Positions 43,829 to 56,639 are shown, counted from the stretch's first letter. The stretch: 64,000 nt of DNA from Homalodisca vitripennis (GCF_021130785.1 NC_060214.1:103780001-103844000), one strand, 5' to 3'. The notes: generated from the letters alone by a model not told the origin. Numbers and translations are program-made.

Positions 43829-44550
43829 TGATCGTAGACGTCCATTTGGGAAACATTTTAGGTTTAAACTGTCCTTAGATTCTAGTCAGTGGTGGTTGTT
43901 TATATTTCTCTTGCAATGGTCTTCTCAATATCATCTGGCGCTAATACGGTTTTAGAGTGTAATTTATGGGTTATTTCCAACTCCTAATGTGTTAAAGCGT
44001 GAAATATTTTATTTCGAAAATATATAAAAATGGAATTTTGGCTGTTACCTTAAAAAATAATCTGTATGAGTTCAACTAATCTTAAAAGTATAAAAAAATT
44101 ATTGATGTAATGATTAGAATTATAATAACTTGTGTGAATTGTAAAATCTCAAGATTATTGTTTGTAATTCATGCCAAAACAGATAAATTATTTATAAGTT
44201 AGGCATAATGTCCTAATTCCTACACTGGATAAACATTTTAAAATTAAAACACTGATTATTTGTAGGAATTTCTGTAATTTACAAAGATACAATACACTTC
44301 AATTAAATATGGCTTGTTTACTGTGAAAAGAAATAAACACTAGAATATTATTCATTTTCCTGTATATTATTTTAGCAAAATTTCTTTTCAATTTTTTGGA
44401 AATAATTTTCAAAACATGAACTTATAGATATAATAGCAATCATTCGATCCCACTACATAAGTAATATATTATTAAATGTATGTGCATACATCGCGTAAAA
44501 GCTCATATCTGCATTATTGCTCCTGTGAATAAATAACATTTGAATGAACC
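43829..44550 (+). other. Robo 3' untranslated region
   Basis: AT-rich sequence after the stop codon. AATAAA polyadenylation signals lie at 44332-44337 and 44528-44533. The true end is not determined. Confidence 0.5.
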
Positions 44551-44739
44551 TTTCATTTTTCCACTTTGCACAACATCAAAACATTGCAAAAAAAACATTA
44601 CATCCCTAAAATATTTAGGCCTCACAGTGGAGAGCCATTTTTAAGTAACTGATGTAATACTGAATCTTTGAATTTGCAACTATAAAACAAAACAAAATAG
44701 AACATGAAGATATTATTTTAGCCAAGTAATTGGGTTTAA

Positions 44740-46570
44740 AAATATTTTACTCATCATCACTTAATCCCTTAATGGTGGGTGTAAGAGCAATATCCTTCAG
44801 AGGTCCTGAGTACAAGGAATCTTCCTTAATTGTCTCCAGCTGATTTTTTTCAGAGAAGTGCCTAGAAGAGTCCATCACAACAACTGTTATTAAAAGGTTT
44901 TTTCTTGCTTTTGTTGAATCAAAATCAATGATGACATGGTAGAAGTTGATTTTTTTAGACACTTATTTTCAATAGAAAGCAATGGGAAATTGCCGAGCCT
45001 TTCTTGTCCCGTCGAGTTTCAATGATAGTTATTAATAAGCTTCGATTTGGAAAATGAAAGCTCAACTTTTTTCGGTGACAGGGACAGTCAAATACATAAT
45101 ACAGCCTGTACATACGTCAGGGTAAGTGGACGACTATGTACTATGGTTAATTATCAGTATATCAGCCAATTCTCTTAACACTGGCAATATTTTTGATCTT
45201 TGTATTAAAAATAGTCATTACTAAGCATATTTTCAAAGGGAAGGACATAGAAACATCAGGAAATTTTGGCATAAATTCAAATGCTTCTTTTTGGATATCT
45301 TTCTCATCAACATAATTTTCTGGGATAAATTCAGGTTGAATTATTTTGTATGCTTCTAAGACAGATTGCATCCCTTCAAATTGATTATGCAATTAACTAC
45401 AGAGTGTGTCAATCATTGGTTAAGAGATTGTTACTTTAAAATGATATTTAGGTTCACAAAACATATGCTTTGAAGCATTGACAGCATCAAATCTACGAGC
45501 CCTGCTTGTTGGATTCAGTGATTTCAATGTCTCTTTTGATGAATTGCTTTGAGCCTGATATGTTGACTTTAACACTTTAACAGTAAACCTGTTTTATGGT
45601 TTTGAAAAACTGAGAACCATCTTTGTTTTCTTCCACGGCATCTTTTAATACAAGGTTGAGATTGTGAGCTGCACAATGAACAAAATAAGCATTTGGAGCT
45701 TTAATTTTAATCAGATTTTGCACGCCATTGTAAACTTCACTCGTTACTGCGTGCATCTCCGTTGTATCCTCGCCCTCGACATTTGTTTAGCCTCCACCAT
45801 CTTCAGTATATTATCAGCCACACATCTGTTGTTTGGTCTTTAACTTCTGTGAAAAAAAAAAAAAACACTTCATAAATGATCAACTACTTTAGTTTTCCAG
45901 AATCGTTGTCCTCAATACTTATATATATATATATATATATATCGATAAACCTCACTCAGCTGGTCTATTTTGAAATATCTTGGGTTGTGTCAAAAATTAC
46001 AAGAAAAGGGCCACAGTGTACCTTACTCATAATTTCTGAACACGAGAAGGTAATACCTCTATGAGTTTATTTTGAACCTTGGGGCTCAAATACCTTGTCA
46101 TGCCTTTAGGATGATTTAAAAACTTTTGAAAAATTGTGTCATATTTTGAAAGGAGCTCAATAAAGGAAAGAAAATTTCTCTTAGTACTGTTCATTGGATC
46201 CGTGGAAAGCTAAATTGCATGTTGCAAAGTGTGACATCCAAAATCCTTTCAATGACATTTCGCCAAATTCTTCTTTTCTGTTCACTTTGATTTGTCTTCA
46301 ACTGTTAGGTCATTAGTCCATTCATCATAAATCTTGCAGACACGTGCGTGATCTCTTGAGTTTTCATTGTTTGTTATGCGTTCAGAAATATGATTCCAGT
46401 CCTTCACTCCGTTAGTTTAAACTTTTGGTACCCCCTCAGTATCTGTTCGTTGCTGGGAAAATAACCAACAAGGAAGACAATATATATAGTCATTTATTTT
46501 AGAGTAGCATAGTCAATTTCTTTTAATCCGTAGTCCGCTATCTGTGGCCAATGTATAAAAATGGATTCAA
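44740..46570 (-). pseudogene. hAT transposase relic with TTF-type zinc finger
   Basis: Read on the minus strand from 46570 down: TTF-like zinc finger (DYIYCLPCWLFS; KDWNHISERI; DHARVCKIYDEW), then KRNFLSFIELLSKYDTIFQK and HPKGMTRYLSPKVQNKL (about 46190-46050), then APNAYFVHCAAHNLNLVLKD (about 45700-45630), PTSRARRFDAVNASKH, then the dimerisation region KEAFEFMPKFPDVSMSFPLK (about 45290-45230) and TGQERLGNFPLLSIEN (about 45010-44965). This order is that of ZMYM1/zinc-finger hAT transposases. Stops and frameshifts are frequent. 5' boundary and terminal repeats not found. Confidence 0.82.
45919..45942. repeat. (AT)n microsatellite
   Basis: A run of about 11 AT units inside the hAT relic. Confidence 0.9.
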
Positions 46571-48060
46571 ACATCTACATTTTTTATATGAATCTTTTGG
46601 GAAGAACCCATTAAGCTGATAAGGACCATCCCTAATAAATTTCCATTTAATGTCACTGTCTTTAATAGTTTTGAGGAAAATTTACTATGCTGATAGTGCC
46701 AGCCTATGTTTAAATGTTTGTTATTACAAAAATATGACTGCAAGCTGTGTCGTATATAGAAAATTATTTCGGGGGCTGACACATTGGATGGTTTAAAAAG
46801 TATAAAAATCTTCCAAATATAGGGGCTCGGGAATATTTGTGTGGAAAATTGTTGAGCTTTAAGACTGCATAAATGTGTTTTAGCTCAAAACAAACTATTG
46901 GGTGCAATTTTAATATTTGTCTTTCAAAACTTTTGGGGGACTTTAGCCCCCTGCCCCCCCCCCCACTTATATTCAGCCATGACTTCAAGTAGAGTACTTC
47001 AACCTCGCATTGGTTCCTTCCTTGTAAATTCACATTTTTGTCCATTTTGAATGCCTTGAATTTGGGAAACATTGTGAAAAATAGGGGAATTCATTATGCC
47101 TAATGGGTATTTCCACTGCCTAATCTGTAAAAAAGAAATTGCAACCAACAGATTTTAAGAAATAGCTTATTGTCACCTGTTAAGCATACAAGAATGCATA
47201 CTAATTAAGGCAGGAAAGTTTTAAATATTGTAAATTGTTTCATATCGAACGAGCCTAATCAGAAAACAGCCAAGATAATAGTCTAATGATTCTCTGTTGT
47301 TTTCCGAAAGAATTGTTTGTAGGACATATTTCAAATAAATGTTCTTGCCCCCAGTTATTGGATGTAACCAGTTGTCACAGTTGTGTTCAGTGTAATATTT
47401 GTATTTATATACTTGGTTTGCAAATTATCCATGGTATCAAAGCAATAACTTTGTTGTAGATATTGTACAGTGAAAAGTGTAAAATAGCTGTTAATATAAT
47501 TATTGAACTTCTCTTGGTTTATGTTGTTATCGTTTTATAAAACAATACATTTGTGTAATATGTGGTTGTAAAATCCGACCTGAACTGTATGTATGTGGTT
47601 AGCAATAAATTCATGGACACTTACTATGTTGGTTATGGTTTTAGATCTGGTGTCATAAACAATTATAAAAACTACTTAATACAGCAAAATGTGTTTTACA
47701 TATTAAGTGCCAGCTGTAGTAAACAAACTTTTACTTCATGAAAATAATGTTTTACTTCAAACACTTTTTCCTATTTTTTATCATTGATGTGTTAAGTACG
47801 CATGCAATAACCTTTTAAGGTTTATACTTTATCAATATTAAATTAATGAAAGAAAAAGCTTTGAATTTTTTTGAACAAATATAAAAGGTTTTTTTACCTG
47901 AAAAGCATTTGGATGTGTATTAACAATATCTTTAAAATGCAATATTACCTATAATTGTACAAAACATAAGGGCATAGAAGTATTAGAAATGTACACTTAA
48001 TTGTTCTTATGGGACTAAAATCAACATTAAAGCCAGTACAACCAGCTCATAAATCAACTA
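46570..48060. other. Intergenic stretch
   Basis: AT-rich. A 102-codon minus-strand ORF at 46764-47072 crosses a run of ten C/G and has no recognisable domain. Nothing else supported. Confidence 0.6.
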
Positions 48061-48061
48061 A

Positions 48062-48850
48062 ATTAAATAAATAAATAAATATATGTTTATTGCCATCTTA
48101 CAAAAATGCATCAGCAAAGTCAAATATACACCTAAGTGGTATAGTCTGGAGGCAATATTAATAATCTAACATATAAAAAATTTTTAGCAAAAGTTGCCAA
48201 GAATTTCTCTCTTCCACCTATCTTCATACATAATAAATAATACAATTTCATAAATGATACAACGGAATAAACTTAGGTACTAAACAACATCCTGATCAAT
48301 CCCTATTACAAACTATTTAAAATGGACTGTAAAATTGTAAATAAAACTATAACCTATAATTTTAGCACCTATCTAGGAAGTTAAAAACATTAAAATATTA
48401 TACAATTAAAACATTAAAATATTATACAATTAAAAACATTACAATGTTATAAAAAAAAAACTGTTTTTTTTACAAAACATGAAACAAAGTATAGTAGATA
48501 AGAAGAAAGAAATAAGAATAAACAGGAAGAAATGGAAAACTAGAAATTCACTTCATGAATACTAAAAAACTCAGTCAGATCATAAAAAGGATTCCTCAGT
48601 AACCAAGTATACAATTTAGCTTTGAAAATGTTTGTTGGATACTTATCAACTACATTTATTAATTTGTTATAAATCTTTTGAGAAGTTACAATGTGACTCT
48701 GCTGTGTTTTGCTTAACCTACAGTGTTCTATTGCAATGTTGTTTTTATTTCTGGTATTGTAGCTATGTATGTTGCTGCCAAAAGTGAGAGTTGGAATATT
48801 TTTCAGGATGTATGAAACCGAGTCATAATTGCAGCAGTGAGAAGGTAATC
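48062..48850 (-). mobile_element. 3' part of a jockey/CR1-like LINE
   Basis: The minus strand reads TLTFGSNIHSYNTRNKNNIA, then SQKIYNKLINVVDKYPTNIF and NPFYDLTEFFSIHEV before a stop. It ends in an (ATAA)n tail near 48062-48080. Similar C-termini lie at 38285 (+) and 55960 (+). Confidence 0.75.
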
Positions 48851-50456
48851 ATAACAAACTTCTCAGTTGAATTTTGGGTCTGATTATGTTATGTTGTAAT
48901 TTGTCAATCTTAACCTGTTTCTGTAGATTGTGTTCTATTTCATATGTCAAATTTCTTAATAGGTACTCAATAATGCTGGTGGTAAAGTTTTACATACAAT
49001 TAATTAGTCAATATGCTGAACCTTGTATCTCATGTCACCATGAAAGGATCTATTTTTGAATACCGAAGATATTGTTGTATGGGTAAAAATGGGAAACCCC
49101 CCTGTACAGATCTCTTGAGCCATAAAAGGTGATTGACAAAAATGTCCATTTGTACATGTCTTTTCATGATTATAGGTGCTTCTGGAAAAATATAAATACC
49201 AGGAGGGCCGTACTCAGTTTTGGTGGGCACCGGAAAAGATATTTGGCCAGGCTCCATCATGTCCAGCCACCTCACTATCAAATAATCCCTTCAAATAAAT
49301 GTGTGGTAGGGCCTGGCCCCGGGCCCCAGTAAAAATTGTCCGAAACAACCGATCTGAGTACAGACCTGAGTATATACTGGTATGGCTGGTTTTTTACCAG
49401 GCTTAGTTTATTAATGGATGTAGTCAGTGAATACACATACATCCTTATATATTTTTTAATTTTAACTTTTGGAAATTTTTCTATGCTTTTAGCAACAAAT
49501 TAAAATATTTAAAAAGACTTTGCTATGATTTTATTTACATTTTAGTTTTTGTGTGCACAATAAAATACAACAAACTGTGGATCAGTCTTAAAATTCGTGT
49601 AAAAAATGTATGAAAGATTTAATTTTGGGTAAAATGTAATTGTAATGGTAATTAGGTGAAAGCTGAAGATACTATAAGGTTAATCTTCTTGTTTTTTTTA
49701 TATAACTCTATCTATTTTTTATTTTGCAAATATTCATTGGTTAGCAAACTTAAGTTATGACAGTTAGAATTTATTAGACAATCCAGCACAATTAATTGGC
49801 TGTATAGTTTTTTCATCTTGCAATAGTTTTTAAATGTTATTTTTTATTATATATTTAGCTTCTGGTTTGTTTATTTAAATATAAATAAATTTTAATATAG
49901 TAAAATATAGTCGTTTTGATTCTTCAATTACGTTTTTGTTATTTTTATTTTATATTAAACAATGTTATTTTTCTAATGTAAGAGATATTTTGATACTGTT
50001 ATTTTATAATATGTGTATGTATCTTTCAAAGTTCCTATACATTTTAAATTAACAACTGAAGTGTTCATTGTAGGTGAAAAATGTATGTATTTATTTCTAA
50101 AAATAATGCTGGTTTACATTTTTCATTCGTTTTTTTAGAAAAATGTGAACGATATGATGTTGAAAGCAAAGTCTGTGAAAATGTGATATTAAGGTTTTCA
50201 AAGATCAGATGTTTCCAATAGTAATAATAACTCATGGAAATACCAGAACAATCAGACACAAATCACTTTTGTGTGGATCACAGTAGTAAGGGACTTGTTA
50301 TACTAGCTAAAGTTGGTAACTTTATCTTTTTGACAGATTGGTATATTTTACCCCATATGAAGATTGTTTCACAAACATTTTCACATTGATTTTTAATCAT
50401 AAAATAATTGTAAATGTCTCATTAAAAAAAAATGGTATCTAAAAATGTTTGACTTT
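48851..50456. other. Intergenic stretch
   Basis: AT-rich, no supported feature. A GC-richer patch at 49080-49330 contains short ORFs on both strands without a recognisable motif. Confidence 0.6.
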
Positions 50457-50885
50457 TGTGAAGGAAACAGGATTTTTCCGGACATTTGCCATCGTTCAGT
50501 GAAACAAGAAATCAGTAACACTACTTTTCGAGATCTGCAATCTGATCTCTTCTTCAGGTAAAGAACTAACCTAATACATAATTACAAACTAGTTTAAAAT
50601 AAACAAATCTTACCAAAGCGTTTTGGCACGCCTAAGTCAGGAATCACAACCACCATGTTGTTTGTCAACTTCACTAACTCTATAAACATGCATGTAATAA
50701 AAAAATATACAAAACACTAATCATTAAAACTGAACTAAGGAATACAGGTCACAATACGTCTTCATTCGTCTACTAACCACCTACAGATGGTGCAGATCTC
50801 GAAACGTAGTGTTACTGATTTCTTGTTTCACTGAACGATGGCAAATGTCAGGAAAAATCCTGTTTCCTTCACAATCCTTCCATCG
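50457..50885. mobile_element. Long-TIR MITE with 9-bp flanking direct repeats
   Basis: The left arm from 50458 (GTGAAGGAAACAGGATTTTT...) and the right arm, reverse-complemented from 50873, match over about 80 bp with one or two mismatches. Shared blocks are GACATTTGCCATCGTTCAGT and GAAACAAGAAATCAGTAACA. TTTGACTTT occurs at 50448-50456 and 50886-50894, a possible 9-bp target duplication. The right end has 12 nt more than the left. No reading frame. Confidence 0.75.
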
Positions 50886-50894
50886 TTTGACTTT

Positions 50895-51847
50895 CGTTGA
50901 TATTTTTATTGGTTATCCTAGTCTTTATGTTTATACTTTTTTATTCTGTAAAAAGTATAAACTTTACAAGAAAAACTAAAGTTTTTTCTATATGTATCTA
51001 TGTCTTTAAAAGGAGACATCTCCTATACGCTAACTCTCATCTAGACCAAAAACTTATAGTTTAAAAGTGTTTATCTTTTAACATTGTTCTTATGGGCTAA
51101 AACTCAAAGTCATTTCAGTACAGATTAATTTATTAATTTATATCACTGTTTTAAACATGTAGTAAACAGAATATTGAATTTTTTGTAGTAGTCTGTAGTT
51201 TTTCTGCTTAAAAGGAGACTTCGGAACATTTTAAATAGTATTCAGATAAAAAAACGTTACAATAAATGTTATGGACTAATACTTTAGTGCAAATTACAAC
51301 TGTTCAGAAAAACAGGTTTTTTTTCGTATCAAAGCAGAAAATACTAATCTGTTTTGTATATATAAAAGCATTGTCGGCTTGTTTATAAATGTACTGTATA
51401 TACTGTCCAGTGTTTCCTAATTTTCATGAAATCTGTATTTTGTAAATATTTTACATTATTGTGATATAATAAAAGTAAAGTTAGAATTTGACTCACTTTT
51501 AATGTCCTAAAACCTTGAAAGCTCCTGACCACATTCTGCTGTAACTCAACAATGCCACTCTAACTCTATAGTGTTTGTCCAGTGGAAAGACTCACATTTT
51601 GTGATAATATCAATTTATTATAAAATTTTTTTACTACAAAACATGAGTAAGCAGTGGCAAATAGGAAAGTTTGAATTAACCCTTACCAGCTAATGAAGTG
51701 AGAGCCCCATACTAGGGAGTAAATACTATTCGTATTCTAATGGGTCCACATGGTACCACTAGGCTGTTACGTAATAAACAATTCAATTCAATTAAAAAAA
51801 AACTTTATCCATAAAATACGCATGTAGTAAATTGAATATTGTTATAT
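50895..51847. other. Intergenic stretch
   Basis: AT-rich with no gene. A motif TTGTTCTTATGGGCTAAAAC near 51083 recurs in variant form near 25398 and 48001. Confidence 0.6.
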
Positions 51848-51862
51848 GTTTAAGCAATACAT

Positions 51863-52288
51863 ATAAATAGATAAACAGGCAGAAAAGAGATTGGTTACAT
51901 TCGAGAATAAAATTTTGAGGAACATTTTCGGACCTATTAGAGATGGAGATGGATGGAGAATCAGGCACAACCAAGAAATCAGAGAGATGTTTCAATCTCC
52001 AGACGTTGTAGGAGAAGCAAAGAGCAAGAGACTTCGGTGGGCAGGCCATGTGATGAGGAGGGAGGATGATAAATTGATTAAAGAGGTTTGGAAACACAAT
52101 CCAGTTGGAAGAAGACCTCGAGGTAGACCCAAAAATCGCTGGAAGGACCAGGTGGAGAAGGACTTGCGGAAATTGAGAGCGGGTCAGGGGGATTGTGAAG
52201 ACAGGGAGAGATGGAGGCAGCTGGTTGGCGAGGCCAAATACCACCTAGGGTAGCCATGGCCATGGGAGTAAGTAGAGTAAGAGTAAGA
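51863..52288 (+). mobile_element. 426-bp LINE 3' end with a 15-bp target duplication
   Basis: GTTTAAGCAATACAT is repeated exactly at 51848-51862 and 52289-52303. The insert encodes LVTFENKILRNIFGPIRDGD, RLRWAGHVMRREDDKLIKEV and RRPRGRPKNRWKDQVEKDL to a TAG, then (GAGTAA)n. RWAGHV-x-R and GRP-x-x-RW are the C-terminal signatures of RTE/CR1-like endonuclease-reverse transcriptases. The ORF is unbroken. Confidence 0.88.
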
Positions 52289-52639
52289 GTTTAAGCAATA
52301 CATTAAAATTCTTATATTGATGTTATTAGTTAGTATTTAAATGGTATATACTAAATAACTGGCAAGATTTTATATTTTAGGTCATTAAGTCTAACTAAAC
52401 TGCAAAGAAACCACTCAAAGAGTGAATCGCTTTTTCCAATTAAAAAGTTGTTTGAACTATCCTTTAAATTTATTAATATTCGGTTCATTTTCTATAGAAT
52501 GAGGTAGGCCTACATATATAAGAGATTTTAATCCAATGTATGTTGGTTTTTGTATGGAAAATTAATTGATAATTAGTGAGTATGATTTCATTCTTTCCTC
52601 CATTATTGTTAGAATGAATTTGACGATTTAAATTGTAAT

Positions 52640-53200
52640 TAAGTTAAGTTTTCTAATTAAGTTTCTATAGTATTTTAGTGTTTCAAAAAAATACTGTCCA
52701 TAAACTGTAAAAAGTTTTTAAATTTATGAATTGCTACTTACCTGACTCTTGTGTACCTAATCTTCACATAACTCTAATTAATTTTTTTTAATAAGGCTCA
52801 TTAAAATTCGATCAATCGTAAATTTTTTAGCTGATCCATAAATACATATGCCGTATTCTATATGAGAATGTACACATGCAAAATAAATTATTTTAAACGT
52901 TGAAATATCACAAATAGTTGAAATTTTTACAGGGAAATTATATTCTTGAGTTAATCTTCGATAATATTTTACTTACATGTTGATCCCAGCTTACATTTTC
53001 ATCAATGACTATACCTAGAAAGTTGTTAATTATTATCCTTTCAATGAATTGCTTGTTATATGATAAAATTGGTTTAGCTTGGTATTGATTTTGATGTGTT
53101 TTGAAATACAGGATGTAAAAAAAAGGTTTGGGCTGGATATACATTTTCAGAGTATATGTGTGATTTGAAGCTAAAAATGAAGAATAATTATTTTCCAATT
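52640..53200 (-). mobile_element. LINE RT C-terminal fragment, decayed
   Basis: On the minus strand NNFLGIVIDENVSWDQHVSK and ILSKINSRI (53040-52940), then HSHIEYGICIYGSAK (about 52870-52830). This is the block after the YADD motif in jockey/CR1 LINEs. Upstream and downstream parts are degenerate. Confidence 0.65.
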
Positions 53201-53860
53201 TCCACTTTTTTAGCAGAAAAATATTTTAAAATCAGTTTTAATATCAGAAGCTTCATTGCACTTAATTCAGCTGTCATCTTCACCTTCTGCCCCAGGGGAG
53301 TGTATCCCAAAACCGCTTCAAATGCCAAAGCTGGACAGGAGTTCATTGCCGTGGTGATGCTTACGCAAGCTAACCTTTGAAGACTCTGTAGCCTCTTGGC
53401 AGCTGTTTTTTGTTCTACTTTTGGCCACATACACTAGAGCGGCATATGTGACCATCATTAGTTTTATTACGCCTTCGTAAATCCAATATATAATTTTGGG
53501 TTTCAGTCTCCATTTAAATCCAAAGAGCCTTTAAAGGCCCAAGGGGCCTTTTTCGCTTTGGATAAAATGTTTTCAATATGTGGATTTCATGTTAACCTTT
53601 TGTCCAGAATTACTAGATATTTGACTTCATCAAAATGTTTTATTCTAGTACCTTTCAGAACAGGTTGTGCAAGCTGGAATTACCTTTTTCTGGTGAAGGC
53701 TATTATGCTTGTTTAGATGGGTTAATCTTAGACCTTCCCCTTGTGCACATTGCAGTCTTGCAGCTGAGGATAAGAGCCACACCTCTTTCTCTGCAGTACT
53801 ACAGCAGCCTTTCTATTTCCACTGGTAGACTGTTTGTTGACGGATAAAGAAATTAGCTGA
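53200..53860 (-). mobile_element. R1/I-type LINE fragment joined to the previous one
   Basis: The minus strand reads LAQPVLKGTRIKHFDEVKYL (about 53690-53620), PHIENILSKAKKAPWAFKG, KIIYWIYEGVIK and RLQSLQRLACVSITTAMNSC, then PALAFEAVLGYTPL (53345-53300). LQRLAC-x-SITGAM-x-x-CPT-x-ALE is diagnostic of R1-type elements with RNase H. It differs in family from its neighbour at 52640-53200. Confidence 0.72.
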
Positions 53861-55550
53861 AGCAACAATTACCTCTTTTTTACCTTTTTGTGAGGCTGCC
53901 TTTACTACTACTGCCACCAGGTGTCTTATTATTAAATCTATAACAATAAAACCATTAATTTGTTTCGAGAGTTAAACACAGCTCTTCAGTTTTCAACTGT
54001 ATATATAAGATGACCAACCTGAGTCGTTAGGCCCATGATGGGGGGGACACAGGAATTCCCTGAGCTGAAATGATATAAACTACGTTTCAGAGAGTATGGT
54101 TGAGAAATACTCCTTTGAATATCCATATCTAGTCTGTACTGAAGATATACATAAATGAAGTAATAAGGAAGCCTACCTTACTAAAGGTTTCAAGAAGTAA
54201 TGTATAGATGAATCATGCCTAGACCCTAGGCCAGGGTTTGGTATATATGGACCAGGAGTAAATATAGCAGTTCCCCTGGGAAAACACACCAATGTCTTCA
54301 AAGCCAAAGTCATGGCAATAGAATCATGGGTTCTAGACCTCATAGACATACAAATGAGGTCAAAAGGCAAGGATTGCAAGGATTTATTGCTTAAAACAGT
54401 GGCCTTAGCAGAATAGTAATGTTTTGGATTTCTCAAAGCATTCAAGGTAGAAATGGTCTCTGATAATTGAAAAAAGAAAACAGGGTCAGTACCTGATGTC
54501 TTGTACCTTTAACTATAAGCTAAGCTCCTTCAACAGTATCAAAGGCAATAATAAAATTTTAAAACTGATAAAACAGAATAAATGGATGATTTCATTAATT
54601 AATTTCTTTTAAATTGTTCACTACACAAAACAGCATTCATTGCTGATTAATTTTTTACAAAACTGTTGATTTTTAGCAAAGATTGTTTAACTTTTTAAAA
54701 ATGTACAAAATAATCCTGTCTAAGATCTTTGATGCAGTGAGTACAGATAATCACAAACATAATAATTTCAAAATATATAATTTAAATTTATTGTTTGTAT
54801 TTGTCCTAATACTGGTTTTGGTTTGATTAAAAGATTCAGTATTCAGTAAACTTGGACCAGGTGTTTACCAGATGTGTTCAGTGTCTTTAAATATTCCTAA
54901 ACTCCCTTTATTGTAGTTTTTATTCTTGTTTTTATTAAGTGTAATTGAGTACTGTTTAAGTTTTTTACTAGTGAAGACTGATCCACTGAATAAGTGGTTG
55001 ATAATAAATAGAGTACCTGAATAGCCAGTCCTGAGTCCCCTTTTCTTTATTTAAATGACTGTGCTAGTGCTGTTAAAGCAAATCTTTATCCAAATAAACA
55101 GATAGCACTCCCTTCTTAAATATTCATACACACTTTGACATATCAGAGGATCTCTTAAATAATCGGTTGAAGAAACTTCATTGTGGTTCAGTTCAAATAG
55201 CATTTTATTAAATAATTCAAAAACCCAAAACAATTTGGTAGTTTAAGAAAACCACTGCATTCATCATTTAACATATACTTTGTTTGTACCATAGTTCTAG
55301 TAATATTTACTGAACAAATTTTCATATTTCTAAAATATTGCTTAGAATAATTTTTTTATTCAATGCATAATCAACTGTGTCCCTAAAAATTATGTGAAAT
55401 CTGCATACTATTCCTTTTTTTAACTTTTTAGTCAAATATGATCTAGTAATATGTTGTCAGATGGGCAATTGTATTAAAATTAATGTCATCCTCAGTTTAT
55501 AGGGCTCATTTCAAAACTGATTATTCTGATTCAGTTCTTTTCACACTATA
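53861..55550. other. Intergenic stretch with an RNase H scrap
   Basis: Apart from the LINE RNase H piece at 54195-54420, nothing is recognised. Confidence 0.6.
54195..54420 (+). mobile_element. RNase H fragment of an R1-like LINE
   Basis: The + strand reads GFGIYGPGVNIAVPLGKHTN then VFKAKVMAIESW, matching G-x-G-VY...S-x-PLG-x-x-TTVFQAEV-x-AI of LINE RNase H. The E of the second catalytic position has become K (FKAKV). No other domain is attached. Confidence 0.6.
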
Positions 55551-56555
55551 CAGGGTGAGTCAGAAATATGGTAAAATATTTTAAGACGTGATTGTAGAGC
55601 TAAAAATAAGAAAAAATGTTATATAAAGGTAGGTCCGGAAACGCTCAATTAGTGAGTAATGGCTAGCGAAAGATTTTGCTTTGTATTCAGTTCACCTGCT
55701 GAAATTAAGTGATTCTGAAATGTTTTGTTCTTACTTTATAGCTCAAATAAGGTGGATTTATAAGGAAAATCAAATAAAACCACTCTAGAGGTTGTAGTGT
55801 GACCAGTTTTTGAGAAAAAGTATGAAATTTGCCAAGAATCTAATAACAAAAATACCATCTTAAATGTTTGATGTCCAATAACATTGTTAAATGACCAATA
55901 AACAAATTGTTTTTGCTAATAACTACATAACTACAATACCAGGCATGCATCCTTCTTCGTGACACCTCAACATAGACTCACCTTGTATGAAAGACAACCA
56001 CTCTACATTGGCTGCAAGCTTCATAATCACCTTCCCGACAACATTAGAGGACTTAAAGGGCAGGACTTGAGGAGGGAGCTGAGCAGATGGCTTACAGACC
56101 GACCCTTCTACAGTCTAGCAGAGTTTCTAAAACCCAATAACTGATACGGACACTTCACTGTACTGTTATCCATATGACTTTAAAATTTATGTTGACATAT
56201 TGTTTACTGTTACTTTTAGTAATTTATAACATATTGACGCCTTTGTATTTCTCTACGAAATTCCAAATAAAGAAAATGATTGATTGATTGAATACAGATT
56301 GTAAAGAATTTAATTCTGAAAACAACCATAATAAGCAAAGTTAACTAAATGTCTGAAAAAGTTATGAAATTGACTACTCACGTATTACACTACACAGCAA
56401 ACTTTTGCTGTTTTATAATAAGGAATGAGTATCTGATTGGTAACAGCTAGTAACAGAAAAGTAAGAACAAAATATTTCAGAATCACTTAATTTCAGCAGG
56501 TGAACTGAAAACAATCACGTCTTAAAATATTTTACCATATTTCTGACTCACCCTG
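55551..56555. mobile_element. TA-flanked inverted-repeat element split by a LINE tail
   Basis: The left tip CAGGGTGAGTCAGAAATATG and the right tip are perfect inverted repeats over about 44 bp, and TATA flanks both (55547-55550, 56556-56559). A further block (CAGTTCACCTGCTGAAATTA...) is inverted at 55683-55741 and about 56457-56511; the right arm lacks roughly 90 bp found in the left. A LINE end interrupts the middle. Probably a Tc1/mariner-type non-autonomous element. Confidence 0.8.
55945..56293 (+). mobile_element. Nested LINE 3' end, (TTGA)n tail
   Basis: Encodes TPQHRLTLYERQPLYIGCKL, HNHLPDNIRGLKGQDLRREL and RPFYSLAEFL to a TGA at 56142-56144, then AAATAAAG and a (TTGA)n tail. It sits inside the inverted-repeat element and is therefore younger than it. 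The 5' junction is approximate. Confidence 0.75.
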
Positions 56556-56639
56556 TATAATGTTGATTTAACAAAGAGAAAAATGCACAGAATTAACTTT
56601 TATTGAATAATCAATCATGAGACATCTACAAGAGGTTCA

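Noticed and set aside
46764..47072. 102-codon minus-strand ORF
   Set aside because: Crosses a homopolymer run of G (C on the + strand), has no domain, and lies beside a hAT relic; no support as a gene.
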